DNA of 10,455 bases. It comes from Acidobacteriota bacterium (lineage in GTDB: Bacteria; Acidobacteriota; Terriglobia; Bryobacterales; JACQDG01). Below, one piece after another: positions 1-7,351 of the stretch. Position numbers and translations under genes: made by a program. The notes below the pieces were generated by a model. That model did not search any database and was not told the origin of the DNA. It saw only the letters and a program-made list of their open reading frames with translations. Every line of letters begins with the position of its first letter. Positions within the stretch are counted from its first letter, which is position 1. The stretch lies in the NCBI GenBank assembly GCA_016201185.1, contig JACQDG010000015.1:1-10455 (forward strand). Reading direction: 5' to 3'.

Positions 1-2622
1 ATCGGCTGCCGCGACGCCCTGCCCGTTAGCGTTTGCTGCAAATAAAGCCGGTGCAATCCTCTCAACTTGCAGGCTTCCTGCAGCTACCACGCGACCTTGG
101 TTGGCAACGGTTGTCACGGCCATCCCGGCAGCGGTCCCTTCCGGGATCAGGTAGTTGAGCTGGGACGGAGAGACGTAGAAGAGCGGCGCCAGTCTTTCGG
201 CGCCTGTGCTGTCCCTCATTGTGACAGTCACGCCTGCCAGAGTGGTGGGAAGCGGAATTGAAGTGGCTCCTGCAGCGCTGCCCGACAGCCCCTGCCCGAA
301 ACCGCTTACGATGGAATCGCGGGCCACGGGCAGGTTCGTCAAGAAGCTTGCCGCCGAAACCGTCGTAAAAGTGGAAGCCGCGCCTGACACGATTTTGGCG
401 ACGAAACCGTCACGCGGGCCTCCAATAGAGCCCTGAGACGCACCTGATGTGATAGGAAAATCACTGGATTCGGTAAACCCTACCAGATAGAAGTTCCCCC
501 CGGCGTCCACAGCTAGATCCCAGCCTTCGTCGCTCCCATTGCCCCCGAGGTAGGAGGAGAATACGAGCGACTTGCCATCGCCTGATAGCTGCATCACAAA
601 GGCGTCGGTAGGGCCGCTCAGAACGCCTTGCAAGCGATCCGGCGTCGTGGGGAAATCGGAAGAGTTAGTCCAACCTGTCAGGCAGGGACGGCCGGCATTG
701 TCCAGGACCAGGGCACGCGGCTCCTCGCTTCCTCGGCCTCCGAAATAAGTGGAGTACACAAGAGCGCTGCCGGCGGGGTCGATCTTCGTCAGGAAAACCT
801 CCTTATCTAGTTCCACGCAGGGGCTTGTGGTGCGGAAGGCCCCTGGCGTAACCGGGAAACTGCAAGAGAGGGTCCATCCTGTCACCACTGCGGCGCCGTC
901 CGGAGCGATGGCGACGCCCCATCCCTCTTCGTCGGCGCCAAGCAGCGTGGAATAAACCGGGGCCGTACCGTCCGCATTGAGTTTCGTGACGAAAACGTCT
1001 TCGTCGGAGCCCTGGCGAACCACCTTGTATGCACCGGGGGTAGTGGGAAAATCATTCGAATTGGTCCAGCCGGTAACATAAGCGCTCCCGGACCCGTCCA
1101 CCGCAATACCCAGGCCCCTCTGGTCAAGGTGGCCCGTGAGGAAAGTGGAGTAGACCAAGGAGCTTCCGTCGGGGCTGAACTTTGTCACAAAAGCGGCTCG
1201 GTAAACGTTCTGGTGGGTTTGGAACGCACCCGGGGTCACCGGGAAGTTCCAATTGGCGGCCGTCCACCCCGTCACGTATGCGCTGCCCGCTCCGTCTATC
1301 GCAATGGCTAGCCCCGCGTCATTTTCAAAGCCGCCCAGGTAGGTGGAATAGAGCAGTGCGTTGCCAGCGGGGTTCAACTTCAGCACGAAGGCATCGATAT
1401 TGTAGTTTTTCTGGGGTTGAAAAGCCCCCGGGGTCGTTGGAAAGTTAATCGACCATGTGGAACCGACTACATAGGCGTTTCCGCTCGTGTCCACCGCAAT
1501 GCCTGCTGCTCCATCGGCCGTGCTTTGGTACCCGACAGCCAGGCCGCCGCCAAAGTATGAGGAGTAGACGACCTGGCCCGCCGGACTAAACTTCGTGATA
1601 AAAGCATCGAACCCGTTGAAGGGGTCCGGATCGGCCTGGAACGGGCCAGGAGTAGTGGGGAAATCGATGGATCTTGTTTCTCCCGCTACGTAAAAGTTGC
1701 CGCTCGAATCCAGAGCCAAAGCGAGTGCGTTGTCACTGTCCGAACCGCCCAGGTAACTGGAGTAACTCAGCGTCGGGTCGATGATTAGGGGCCGGGTTCG
1801 ATCAAATTCTGCGATGGCGAAGCTCACCTGTGCGTTTTTCATGACATAGCTTCCCGCTAGCTCGACGCGTTGCCCCTCGACGAATTGGAAGATTCTGGGC
1901 CGGGAAAGCCGCAGCTTGCCCAGACGTGTTTCCGCGACCACTTCATGCGAGCCCTCCATCCTCACGGAGTCGGCTCCTTCAAAAGCCAGCCGAATCAGGC
2001 CGGAGCTGGCGCCCGGGTTCACGATGAAGTCATATTCCAGAGATCCACGATTGCCGTAATAGACCAGATCGACTCCCGGATAGATTCCCCGGTATTCGAC
2101 CTTCGTGTAATGAGGAATGTCGGTGCGCCATCGCTTCGGGTCGTTGCCAATGAAGTAATTGCTGGCTCCGCCCGTAGTATGCCGGCCCCCGACAGTCTGC
2201 GGCATGTGCGCACCGACCAGCTTCATCCTGATTGACATGCCTTGGTGATCTGCCGGGGCGCTCCGACATTCCGCTTTCAGGCAGCCCGCGAAGGAAGGGC
2301 GCCGGCCGCTGACGACCAAAACCGCTTCCGTGTCCGTCAGGAAGACGTTATAAGCGGCCGTCCGGGCCAGGAATCGCACCTGTGGCGCGGCCTGCCCCCA
2401 GTTGGGCTCAAAGACCACGAACTGGCGGCTCAAACTCGCCTTTTCCTCTTGTCTCGCTGCCCCCCCAACTTCGCGGCCCAGGGGCGACTTCCAGGACCCT
2501 CTTGTTCGCGTTGTTCTGTAGTTTGGCCACGCTGGCGCCAGCACCAGGGTGCAAACCAGCAACGCCGTCAAACAGCCGACGGATGCCTGCCACGTGACAG
2601 TGAGTCGACCAGCGCTCCTCAT
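1..2622 (-). CDS. Secreted SBBP beta-propeller repeat protein with Solibacter-type C-terminal domain (3' end outside window)
   Basis: Open without a stop for 874 codons from ATG 2622 to the left edge; I checked every in-frame triplet. Residues 1 to about 33 form a signal peptide: basic start (MRSAGR), hydrophobic core around 16-29, then a small-residue APA stretch. Residues about 60-285 resemble the N-terminal domain usual in acidobacterial SBBP proteins, with NYFIGNDP at 155, YPGVDLVYYGN at 181 and LEYDFIVNPGA at 195. Seven SBBP repeats begin at residue 287. From about 755 the sequence resembles the TIGR03437 domain, with SPSQLNYLIPEG at 818 and ERIAPALFAANANGQG near the window edge. The start is supported by GGGAG at 2630-2634 (7-nt spacer) and an in-frame stop at 2647-2649. 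No enzymatic motif is visible; an exported structural or binding role is inference. G+C is lower than in the neighbours (32 of 60 bases at 1381-1440 against 45 of 60 at 4381-4440). Family recognition is firm; function is unknown. Confidence 0.9.
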   Translation of the reverse strand, partial: MRSAGRLTVTWQASVGCLTALLVCTLVLAPAWPNYRTTRTRGSWKSPLGREVGGAARQEEKASLSRQFVVFEPNWGQAAPQVRFLARTAAYNVFLTDTEAVLVVSGRRPSFAGCLKAECRSAPADHQGMSIRMKLVGAHMPQTVGGRHTTGGASNYFIGNDPKRWRTDIPHYTKVEYRGIYPGVDLVYYGNRGSLEYDFIVNPGASSGLIRLAFEGADSVRMEGSHEVVAETRLGKLRLSRPRIFQFVEGQRVELAGSYVMKNAQVSFAIAEFDRTRPLIIDPTLSYSSYLGGSDSDNALALALDSSGNFYVAGETRSIDFPTTPGPFQADPDPFNGFDAFITKFSPAGQVVYSSYFGGGLAVGYQSTADGAAGIAVDTSGNAYVVGSTWSINFPTTPGAFQPQKNYNIDAFVLKLNPAGNALLYSTYLGGFENDAGLAIAIDGAGSAYVTGWTAANWNFPVTPGAFQTHQNVYRAAFVTKFSPDGSSLVYSTFLTGHLDQRGLGIAVDGSGSAYVTGWTNSNDFPTTPGAYKVVRQGSDEDVFVTKLNADGTAPVYSTLLGADEEGWGVAIAPDGAAVVTGWTLSCSFPVTPGAFRTTSPCVELDKEVFLTKIDPAGSALVYSTYFGGRGSEEPRALVLDNAGRPCLTGWTNSSDFPTTPDRLQGVLSGPTDAFVMQLSGDGKSLVFSSYLGGNGSDEGWDLAVDAGGNFYLVGFTESSDFPITSGASQGSIGGPRDGFVAKIVSGAASTFTTVSAASFLTNLPVARDSIVSGFGQGLSGSAAGATSIPLPTTLAGVTVTMRDSTGAERLAPLFYVSPSQLNYLIPEGTAAGMAVTTVANQGRVVAAGSLQVERIAPALFAANANGQGVAAAD
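367..1764 (-). repeat. Seven tandem SBBP (beta-propeller) coding repeats
   Basis: Within the SBBP gene, the motif Y/F-S-S/T-Y/F/L-L/F begins at 1764, 1566, 1350, 1152, 954, 756 and 561 on the minus strand. Spacings are 198, 216, 198, 198, 198 and 195 nt, or about 66 residues per unit. Each unit reads roughly YSTYLGG, a short polar stretch, (A)xAVDxxGNAYVxGWT, FPTTPGAFQ, then DAFVTKLNPxGxxLV. Repeat 4 has TFLTG and repeat 5 has TLLGA instead of the YLGG ending. Units vary at many positions, so the copies are not recent duplications. Seven units would fit one seven-bladed propeller, as the family name implies, though each unit may hold more than one blade's worth of strands. Confidence 0.85.
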
Positions 2623-2629
2623 CGGAAGA

Positions 2630-2634
2630 CTCCC
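2630..2634 (-). promoter_or_regulatory. Ribosome binding site of the SBBP gene
   Basis: GGGAG on the minus strand, 7 nt before ATG 2622. It decides the start. The only other start-like codon after the upstream in-frame stop (2647-2649) is a TTG at 2646, which would give an N-terminus less like a signal peptide. Confidence 0.55.
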
Positions 2635-2673
2635 GAAGAGCAGCAATCACTCTAGTGGCTGATGAATGATTTC

Positions 2674-2703
2674 ATTATATGGGATATTCACAAGCGACTA
2701 CAA
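2674..2703 (-). promoter_or_regulatory. Sigma70-like promoter for the SBBP gene
   Basis: On the minus strand a perfect -10 hexamer TATAAT lies at 2679-2674. An 18-bp spacer separates it from TTGTAG at 2703-2698, which matches three of six -35 positions. Transcription would start near 2667, giving a leader of about 45 nt before the ATG. The site lies in the 124-bp gap after the cobA-hemD stop, where I see no convincing terminator hairpin with a U-tract. The SBBP gene may therefore also receive read-through from the hem operon. Confidence 0.5.
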
Positions 2704-2746
2704 GAGGTTTTCCGCGGGCTCCTATCTATATCCAGCCGCCGTGGGC

Positions 2747-4249
2747 TTAATCGGCAAAATTGGATGTGAGGATCGCCGCGACCAGGCCGTCGATCGTGTG
2801 TTCGGCTGCCTCTATCGCCACCTCAATGCCCAGCCGGCGGGCGGTGGCCGAAGTGACGGGGCCGATGGAGGCCACGCGGGCGGCCTGGAGGCGGGCGGGG
2901 CCGTACAGGGAGTGAAAATTCTCCACCGTCGACGAGCTGGTGAAGACAACCCAGTCGGGGCGCAGGCCATCGGGCCAGTGGGCATCACGGGCGGGCACGG
3001 TGCGGTAGGCCTCCACTACCGTGACCCGCGCCCCGCGCTTCTCGAGCTCCTTCGGGATCAGATCCCGCGCCACAGCGGCCCGGGGCAGCAGAATGCGGGC
3101 GCCCTCGAGCGGGATTTTCTCGAAGGCCGCCACCACGCTTTCGGCCACGTATTCGGCGGGCATTAAGTCCACTTTCAAGTGCAGGGCGGCCAGCGCTGCC
3201 GCGGTGGCCGGGCCGATGGCGCAGATGCGGGCCCGCAGGGCGCGCAGGTCGCGCGGCGAGGCGTCCAGGCGCTGGGTGAAGAAACGGACGCCATTGGCGC
3301 TGGTAAAGATTAGCCAGTCGAAGCTCTCCAGACGCGCCAGAGCGAGGTCGAGCGGCTGCCACTCGGCTGGCGGCTCAATCTGGATAGTAGGCAGTTCGAC
3401 GACTTTCGCGCCCAGCTCGGCCAGCCTCGTCGCAAGCGCCCCGGCCTGCTCGCGGGCGCGCGTCACCACCACCGTCTTTCCGAACAACGGAAGCTTTTCG
3501 AACCAGTTCAGCATTTCCCGCAGCCGGACCACCTCGCCGACGATGATCAGCGTGGGCGGCTTGAGACCCGCCTGAGCGATCTTTTCGGCGAGGTCGCCAA
3601 GGGTTCCGGTCAAGGTCCTCTGGTCGCGCCGTGTGGCCCAGCGAATGGCGGCCGCCGGGGTATCGGGCGAGCGGCCGGCGGATACCAAGCGCCGGGCAAT
3701 CTCGCCGAAGCTGACCAGCCCCATGAAGACGACGATCGTTTCCGAAGCGCCCACACGGCTCCAATCGATTTTGTCCACTTCGTGGCCGGTGACGAAGGTG
3801 ACCGCCGACGTGTGCTCACGATGGGTGAGGGGAATGCCGGCATAGGCCGCGGCGCCCATAGCCGAGCTGACCCCCGGCACCACCTCGAAGGGGATGCCGG
3901 CGGCGGCCAGCGCTTCCGCCTCCTCTCCTCCACGGCCGAACAGATATGGATCGCCGCCTTTCAGGCGAACCACGCAGCGGCCGGCGCGCGCCTGCTCGAT
4001 CAACAGGGCGTTGATCTGGTCCTGGGTGAGCGCGTGCGCAGTACGCTTCTTGCCCACGTAGCGCTTGTCGGCGTCCGGCCGCGCATAAGCCAACAGGGCC
4101 GGGGCGGCCAGGTTGTCGTAGAGGATTACGTCCGCGCGGCGGAGGCATTCGAGGCCCCGTACGGTCACCAGCCCGGGATCGCCCGGGCCGGCGCCGACCA
4201 GCGCCACCGGATGGAGGATGGGGGACTTGGCATCTCCCGGGGATTTCAC
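2747..4249 (-). CDS. cobA-hemD: Fused uroporphyrinogen-III C-methyltransferase / uroporphyrinogen-III synthase
   Basis: A 500-residue two-enzyme protein. The N-terminal half (about 14-245) is an SAM-dependent uroporphyrinogen-III methyltransferase (SUMT/CobA), which methylates C2 and C7 to give precorrin-2. Its motifs are GAGPGDPG at 19-26, VVRLKGGDPYLFGRGGEE at 93-110, VVPGVSS at 123-129 and TGHE at 154-157. The C-terminal half (about 257-495) is HemD, which closes and isomerises hydroxymethylbilane to uroporphyrinogen III; GKTVVVTRAREQ opens it and FTSANGV and VFTSSSTVENF follow. The protein thus makes uroporphyrinogen III and also diverts it toward siroheme or cobalamin. It lacks the CysG-type dehydrogenase/ferrochelatase part. 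The GTG start overlaps the hemC stop as GTGA, and AGGTG at 4258-4262 (8-nt spacer) supports it. Fusions of this kind are known in several phyla. It is cytoplasmic. Confidence 0.95.
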   Translation of the reverse strand: MKSPGDAKSPILHPVALVGAGPGDPGLVTVRGLECLRRADVILYDNLAAPALLAYARPDADKRYVGKKRTAHALTQDQINALLIEQARAGRCVVRLKGGDPYLFGRGGEEAEALAAAGIPFEVVPGVSSAMGAAAYAGIPLTHREHTSAVTFVTGHEVDKIDWSRVGASETIVVFMGLVSFGEIARRLVSAGRSPDTPAAAIRWATRRDQRTLTGTLGDLAEKIAQAGLKPPTLIIVGEVVRLREMLNWFEKLPLFGKTVVVTRAREQAGALATRLAELGAKVVELPTIQIEPPAEWQPLDLALARLESFDWLIFTSANGVRFFTQRLDASPRDLRALRARICAIGPATAAALAALHLKVDLMPAEYVAESVVAAFEKIPLEGARILLPRAAVARDLIPKELEKRGARVTVVEAYRTVPARDAHWPDGLRPDWVVFTSSSTVENFHSLYGPARLQAARVASIGPVTSATARRLGIEVAIEAAEHTIDGLVAAILTSNFAD

Positions 4250-5145
4250 GAGGCGTACACCTGGCGGAGGATGCGGTCGGCGCCGCGGCGGAACAGGCTC
4301 TCGGCGGTCCGGCGTCCCAACCCGGCCGGATCGGAGGCGGGGCCGTCGAGGGCCACGCGGACCAGCTCCGCGCCGTCGGGAGAGGCTACCACCGCCATGA
4401 GCCGCAGGCGATCGCCGGTGAGGCGGGCCCAGCCGGCCACAGGGAGCTGGCAGCCGGCTCCCAGCGCCTCGAGCAGCGCGCGCTCGGCGGAAGTTTCGGC
4501 GCGGGCGGTGGGATCATCGAGCGGGGCGAGCAGCCGGCGCGTATCCGCATCATCTGCTCGCGTCTCGATCGCCAGCGCCCCCTGGCCGATGGCCGGGCAC
4601 ATTACCTCCGGATCGAGCCGCTCGGCGATGCGGCCGTCGAGCGAGAGCCGGTCGAGGCCGGCGGCGGCCAGCACGATGGCATCGTAACGGCCTTCGTCGA
4701 GCTTCCGCAGGCGCGTATCGACGTTCCCGCGCAGCTCCTCCACCTGCAGGTCCCGGCGCAGGTGGCGTAACTGGGCCGCCCGGCGAAGCGAGCTGGTGCC
4801 GACTTTCGCTCCGCAGGATAGCTCTGATAGGCGGCGGCCGGCCAGGGCGTCCCGCGGGTCTTGGCGCGTGGGAACAGCGGCGATGACCAGGCGCGGATCG
4901 ATCTCAGCCGGCATGTCCTTCAGGCTGTGGACGGCGAGATCGATGCGACCCTCGAGCAACGCCTCCTCGATCTCCTTGATGAACAGTCCTTTCGTGCCGC
5001 CCGCCCGCGCCAGCGGCACGTCGGTGATCTTATCACCGCTGGTCTTGATGACGGTGATCTCCGCGCCTGGCAGTTGCGAGGCCACCCAGCGCGCCTGCCA
5101 CAGGGCCAGTTGTGAGCCGCGCGAGCCAACGGTAGGCCGGTTCAT
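4246..5145 (-). CDS. hemC: Porphobilinogen deaminase (hydroxymethylbilane synthase)
   Basis: At 299 residues it is close to the usual family length of about 310. It polymerises four porphobilinogen molecules to hydroxymethylbilane in the cytoplasm, using a covalently bound dipyrromethane cofactor. The N-terminus has the family signature TVGSRGSQLALWQA. HSLKDMP at 73-79 holds the catalytic aspartate (D77, matching D84 of the E. coli enzyme). GTSSLRRAAQL at about 116-126 is the arginine-rich substrate-binding loop. GAGCQLPV at 229-236 holds the cofactor cysteine C232 (C242 in E. coli). ATG 5145 overlaps the hemA stop as ATGA, and its own stop overlaps the GTG of cobA-hemD. Its product is the substrate of the HemD half encoded next. 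All key residues are present, so it should be active. Confidence 0.97.
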   Translation of the reverse strand: MNRPTVGSRGSQLALWQARWVASQLPGAEITVIKTSGDKITDVPLARAGGTKGLFIKEIEEALLEGRIDLAVHSLKDMPAEIDPRLVIAAVPTRQDPRDALAGRRLSELSCGAKVGTSSLRRAAQLRHLRRDLQVEELRGNVDTRLRKLDEGRYDAIVLAAAGLDRLSLDGRIAERLDPEVMCPAIGQGALAIETRADDADTRRLLAPLDDPTARAETSAERALLEALGAGCQLPVAGWARLTGDRLRLMAVVASPDGAELVRVALDGPASDPAGLGRRTAESLFRRGADRILRQVYAS

Positions 5146-6407
5146 TCTTTCAGATTAAACACCCGCTTGACGACGTTGATGAAATGCAAGCCGTCGGGGT
5201 GTGTAGCCAGGCTCTTCAGGTGGCTGATGGGCGTGTGCGCGATTTTGTTGATGATGCCGCGGGTCAAGGCGTCGAGCGCCTGCTGCTGCTCGGGGGTGAG
5301 GCCGCCGAGCCGGCCCCGATAGCGCTCGAGCTCGGCGCGCCGGATGCGGTCCAGCTCGGTCTGGAGCGAAACAATGGTCGGGGTGATAGCGTGCGCCTTC
5401 AGGCGCTCCATCATGCGTTCGACCTCGGCCTCGACAATGGCTTCGGCCCGCTCGGCCTCGCGCTCCCGCTGGCGCTTGTTGGCATCGGCGACCTGCTGCA
5501 GGTCGTCGATGTCGTAGAGAAAGATATTGTCGATCCTGTTGACCTCGGGATCGATGTCGCGGGGCACGGCGATGTCGATCAGGAACATCGGGCGGTTCTT
5601 GCGGGCGCCCATCAGCGATTGCGCCTGCTCGCGGGTAATGACAAAGCCCGGAGCCCCCGTGGAGCTGATGACGATGTCCACGTGCGGCAGAAAATCGAAG
5701 AGCTGCTCGAAGGGCACGGCGCGGCCCTCGAACCGCACGGCCATCTCGACAGCCCGTTCGTAAGTGCGGTTGACGACCAGCACGGAGGGCGCGCCGGACC
5801 GCCGCAGGTGGCGAGCGGCCAGCTCGCCCATCTTGCCGGAGCCTAGAATTAATACCGTGTGCCCGGCCAGCGTGCCGAAGATCTTGCGCGCCAGCTCCAC
5901 GGCGACGTAGCTGATCGAGACCGCCATCTGCCCGATGCCGGTTTCGCTGCGGACGCGCTTGGCCACGTGAAACGCCCGGTTGACGATTTCTTCGAGCGGC
6001 CCGCCCAGCGTCCCGGCCGCCTTGGCCACGCCGTAGGCGTCCTTCACCTGGCCGAGGATCTGCGGCTCCCCGACCACCATCGAGTCGAGGCTGGAGGCGA
6101 CGCGAAACAGGTGGCGGATGGCGTCGTGCTGGGCATGCTGGTAGAAATAGCGCTCGAACTGCTCCCAGGGCCGGCCGCATTCGTTGGCCAGAAAGGACTG
6201 AATCTCGGCCGCGGCGTCGGTTTCGGGCTCGGCCCGCACGGTGAACTCCACGCGGTTGCAGGTGGAAAAGATCAGGGCCTCAGCGATGCCGGGGCGGCCG
6301 GCGAGGGCGGACAAGGCGCCGGCCATGGCCGATTCGGGCAGGGCCATCCGCTCGCGCACCTCGATGGGGGCCGTCTTATGGCTCAGGCCGAGGACGAGAA
6401 GTTTCAT
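5142..6407 (-). CDS. hemA: Glutamyl-tRNA reductase
   Basis: 421 residues, normal for bacterial GluTR. It reduces glutamyl-tRNA(Glu) with NADPH to glutamate-1-semialdehyde, the first committed step of the C5 route to 5-aminolevulinate. The protein starts MKLLVLGLSHKTAPIEVRER. The active-site cysteine is C50 in FSTCNRVEF. MVVGEPQILGQVK lies in the catalytic domain. LILGSGKMGELAARHL is the NADPH-binding Rossmann loop. The C-terminal dimerisation helices end with ALTRGIINKIAHTPISHLK. The frame is open upstream to 6605, but the extra 66 residues are an arginine-rich shadow of the preceding gene with no GluTR likeness. The start was therefore set at ATG 6407, which overlaps the preceding stop as TGATG. 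As GluTR is the usual control point of heme synthesis, its place behind a HemX-like gene may matter. Confidence 0.97.
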   Translation of the reverse strand: MKLLVLGLSHKTAPIEVRERMALPESAMAGALSALAGRPGIAEALIFSTCNRVEFTVRAEPETDAAAEIQSFLANECGRPWEQFERYFYQHAQHDAIRHLFRVASSLDSMVVGEPQILGQVKDAYGVAKAAGTLGGPLEEIVNRAFHVAKRVRSETGIGQMAVSISYVAVELARKIFGTLAGHTVLILGSGKMGELAARHLRRSGAPSVLVVNRTYERAVEMAVRFEGRAVPFEQLFDFLPHVDIVISSTGAPGFVITREQAQSLMGARKNRPMFLIDIAVPRDIDPEVNRIDNIFLYDIDDLQQVADANKRQREREAERAEAIVEAEVERMMERLKAHAITPTIVSLQTELDRIRRAELERYRGRLGGLTPEQQQALDALTRGIINKIAHTPISHLKSLATHPDGLHFINVVKRVFNLKE

Positions 6408-7225
6408 CAACGCTTCACGAACGAGTGGACGCCGCTGTCCACGATCCACGTCAGCGCGGCGCAGCAGAAGCCGACGATGGCGAAGTAGGCCGCCTTGCGC
6501 CCGCGCCACCCGATCGTCCAGCGGGTGAAGATCATCAGCAGGTAGATGCCCCAGGTGACGAAGGCCAGGATGATCTTCGGGTCGACCACCCAGCGCGTGC
6601 CCCACTCGACAAGGGCCCAGAAAGAGCCCGTGATCAAGCCCAGGGTGATCAAAACAAATCCAATGGCCAGTGTTTTATAGGCCAGGTCGTCCAGGGCGCC
6701 CAGCGGGGGCAGACGGTAGTAGAAGGCGCGGGGCTTCCTGGATTTCAACTCCCGCTCCTGGATCAGGTACATCACCGCGGCCACGCAGGTTACAAACAAA
6801 GCCGCGTAGCCCAGCAGGGCCAGCACTACGTGGACAAACAGCCAGGAACTGCGTAGCACCGGGCTCGACCAGGGCTCGACCGGGTGCCCCAGGCTGGCGA
6901 TCAGGGTGCAGACGAAAACAATGGGAAAGATAAAGACGGCCAGGCTCTCGTACTTGTATCGCCAATATACAGCCAGGAACAGCAGGGTGATCAGCAGGCC
7001 GACCACGGAAGCGGACTGGTGGATGTTGGCGACGGGGAACCGCCCGAGCGCAAAGCCCTCCTCGACGATCGAGACAAGCTGGAAGACCGCCGCCACGCAG
7101 AAGGAGGCCAGGGCCACGCCCAAGAGCCGCTGCCGCCGCCGGATCACGGTGAGCAGGGCGTGCCACAGTCCGAGGGAATAAAGCGCCAGGGCGACCCGGA
7201 GCCAGAAAACGCTGGTTTGGCCCAT
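6407..7225 (-). CDS. HemX/CcsA-family cytochrome c assembly-type membrane protein
   Basis: A 272-residue inner-membrane protein with about eight predicted helices (roughly 7-27, 34-54, 71-89, 94-113, 127-155, 185-204, 217-236, 244-263). A WWD-like segment, GSFWALVEWGTRWVVDPK, occupies 200-217. Histidines at 69, 114 and 132 sit where family members often have conserved ones. CcsA/ResC proteins handle heme for cytochrome c maturation. The related HemX of Bacillus lies in the hemAXCDBL operon and lowers HemA abundance. The position immediately before hemA favours a HemX-like role, but a heme-handling CcsA function cannot be excluded. The segment departs from the canonical WWD core: the usual W before DPK is V, and the residue after DPK is I rather than E. 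The ATG at 7225 is the only start candidate before an upstream in-frame stop at 7280-7282. It has no Shine-Dalgarno sequence. Confidence 0.85.
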   Translation of the reverse strand: MGQTSVFWLRVALALYSLGLWHALLTVIRRRQRLLGVALASFCVAAVFQLVSIVEEGFALGRFPVANIHQSASVVGLLITLLFLAVYWRYKYESLAVFIFPIVFVCTLIASLGHPVEPWSSPVLRSSWLFVHVVLALLGYAALFVTCVAAVMYLIQERELKSRKPRAFYYRLPPLGALDDLAYKTLAIGFVLITLGLITGSFWALVEWGTRWVVDPKIILAFVTWGIYLLMIFTRWTIGWRGRKAAYFAIVGFCCAALTWIVDSGVHSFVKR

Positions 7226-7231
7226 GTAGCC

Positions 7232-7237
7232 ATTATA
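7232..7237 (-). promoter_or_regulatory. -10 element of the hem operon promoter, probably giving a leaderless mRNA
   Basis: A perfect TATAAT on the minus strand, with only six bases (GGCTAC) between it and ATG 7225. A start seven bases after the hexamer would fall on the A of the ATG. No -35 resembling TTGACA is visible at 16-18 bp spacing (the candidates read CAGAAT, GCAGAA and CGCAGA), so an activator or alternative -35 contact would be needed. The rest of the 126-bp divergent region (7226-7351) has a run of seven C at 7302-7308 and a weak -10-like TAAGAT at 7313-7318 facing scpA. I see no clear operator. Confidence 0.5.
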
Positions 7238-7351
7238 CCGGCAGAAGGAAGCTATTCTGCGCGGTTGCGGCGCGACGGATTACGGCGCGCGAGAATGTCC
7301 GCCCCCCCGTGTTAAGATGGCAACTGCACCGCTCAAAGATCCGCCAAGAAA

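Noticed and set aside
367..1764. Regular repeats considered as a CRISPR array or DNA satellite
   Set aside because: The period is about 198 nt, units diverge at the DNA level, and the frame stays open with SBBP motifs, so the repeat is protein-level.
19..2622. Frameshifted or degraded gene, since short open frames occur in several frames here
   Set aside because: The SBBP frame is uninterrupted for the whole stretch on the minus strand; the short frames are shadows.
2704..2746. Intrinsic terminator after cobA-hemD
   Set aside because: Only a short CCGCGG palindrome is visible, with no stem of useful length followed by a U-run on the minus strand.
3782..4687. 301-residue plus-strand open frame
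   Set aside because: It lies antisense to cobA-hemD and hemC, both of which have all family motifs, and its translation is low-complexity Ser/Arg/Ala typical of GC-rich antisense frames.
5184..6488. Two plus-strand open frames of 220 and 209 residues
   Set aside because: Both are antisense to hemA and have Gly/Leu/His/Asp-rich composition without domain likeness.
6408..6605. Possible 66-residue N-terminal extension of hemA
   Set aside because: The extension is an arginine-rich shadow of the HemX-like gene in another frame, and the GluTR family start (MKLLVLGLSHKTAP) fits ATG 6407 exactly.
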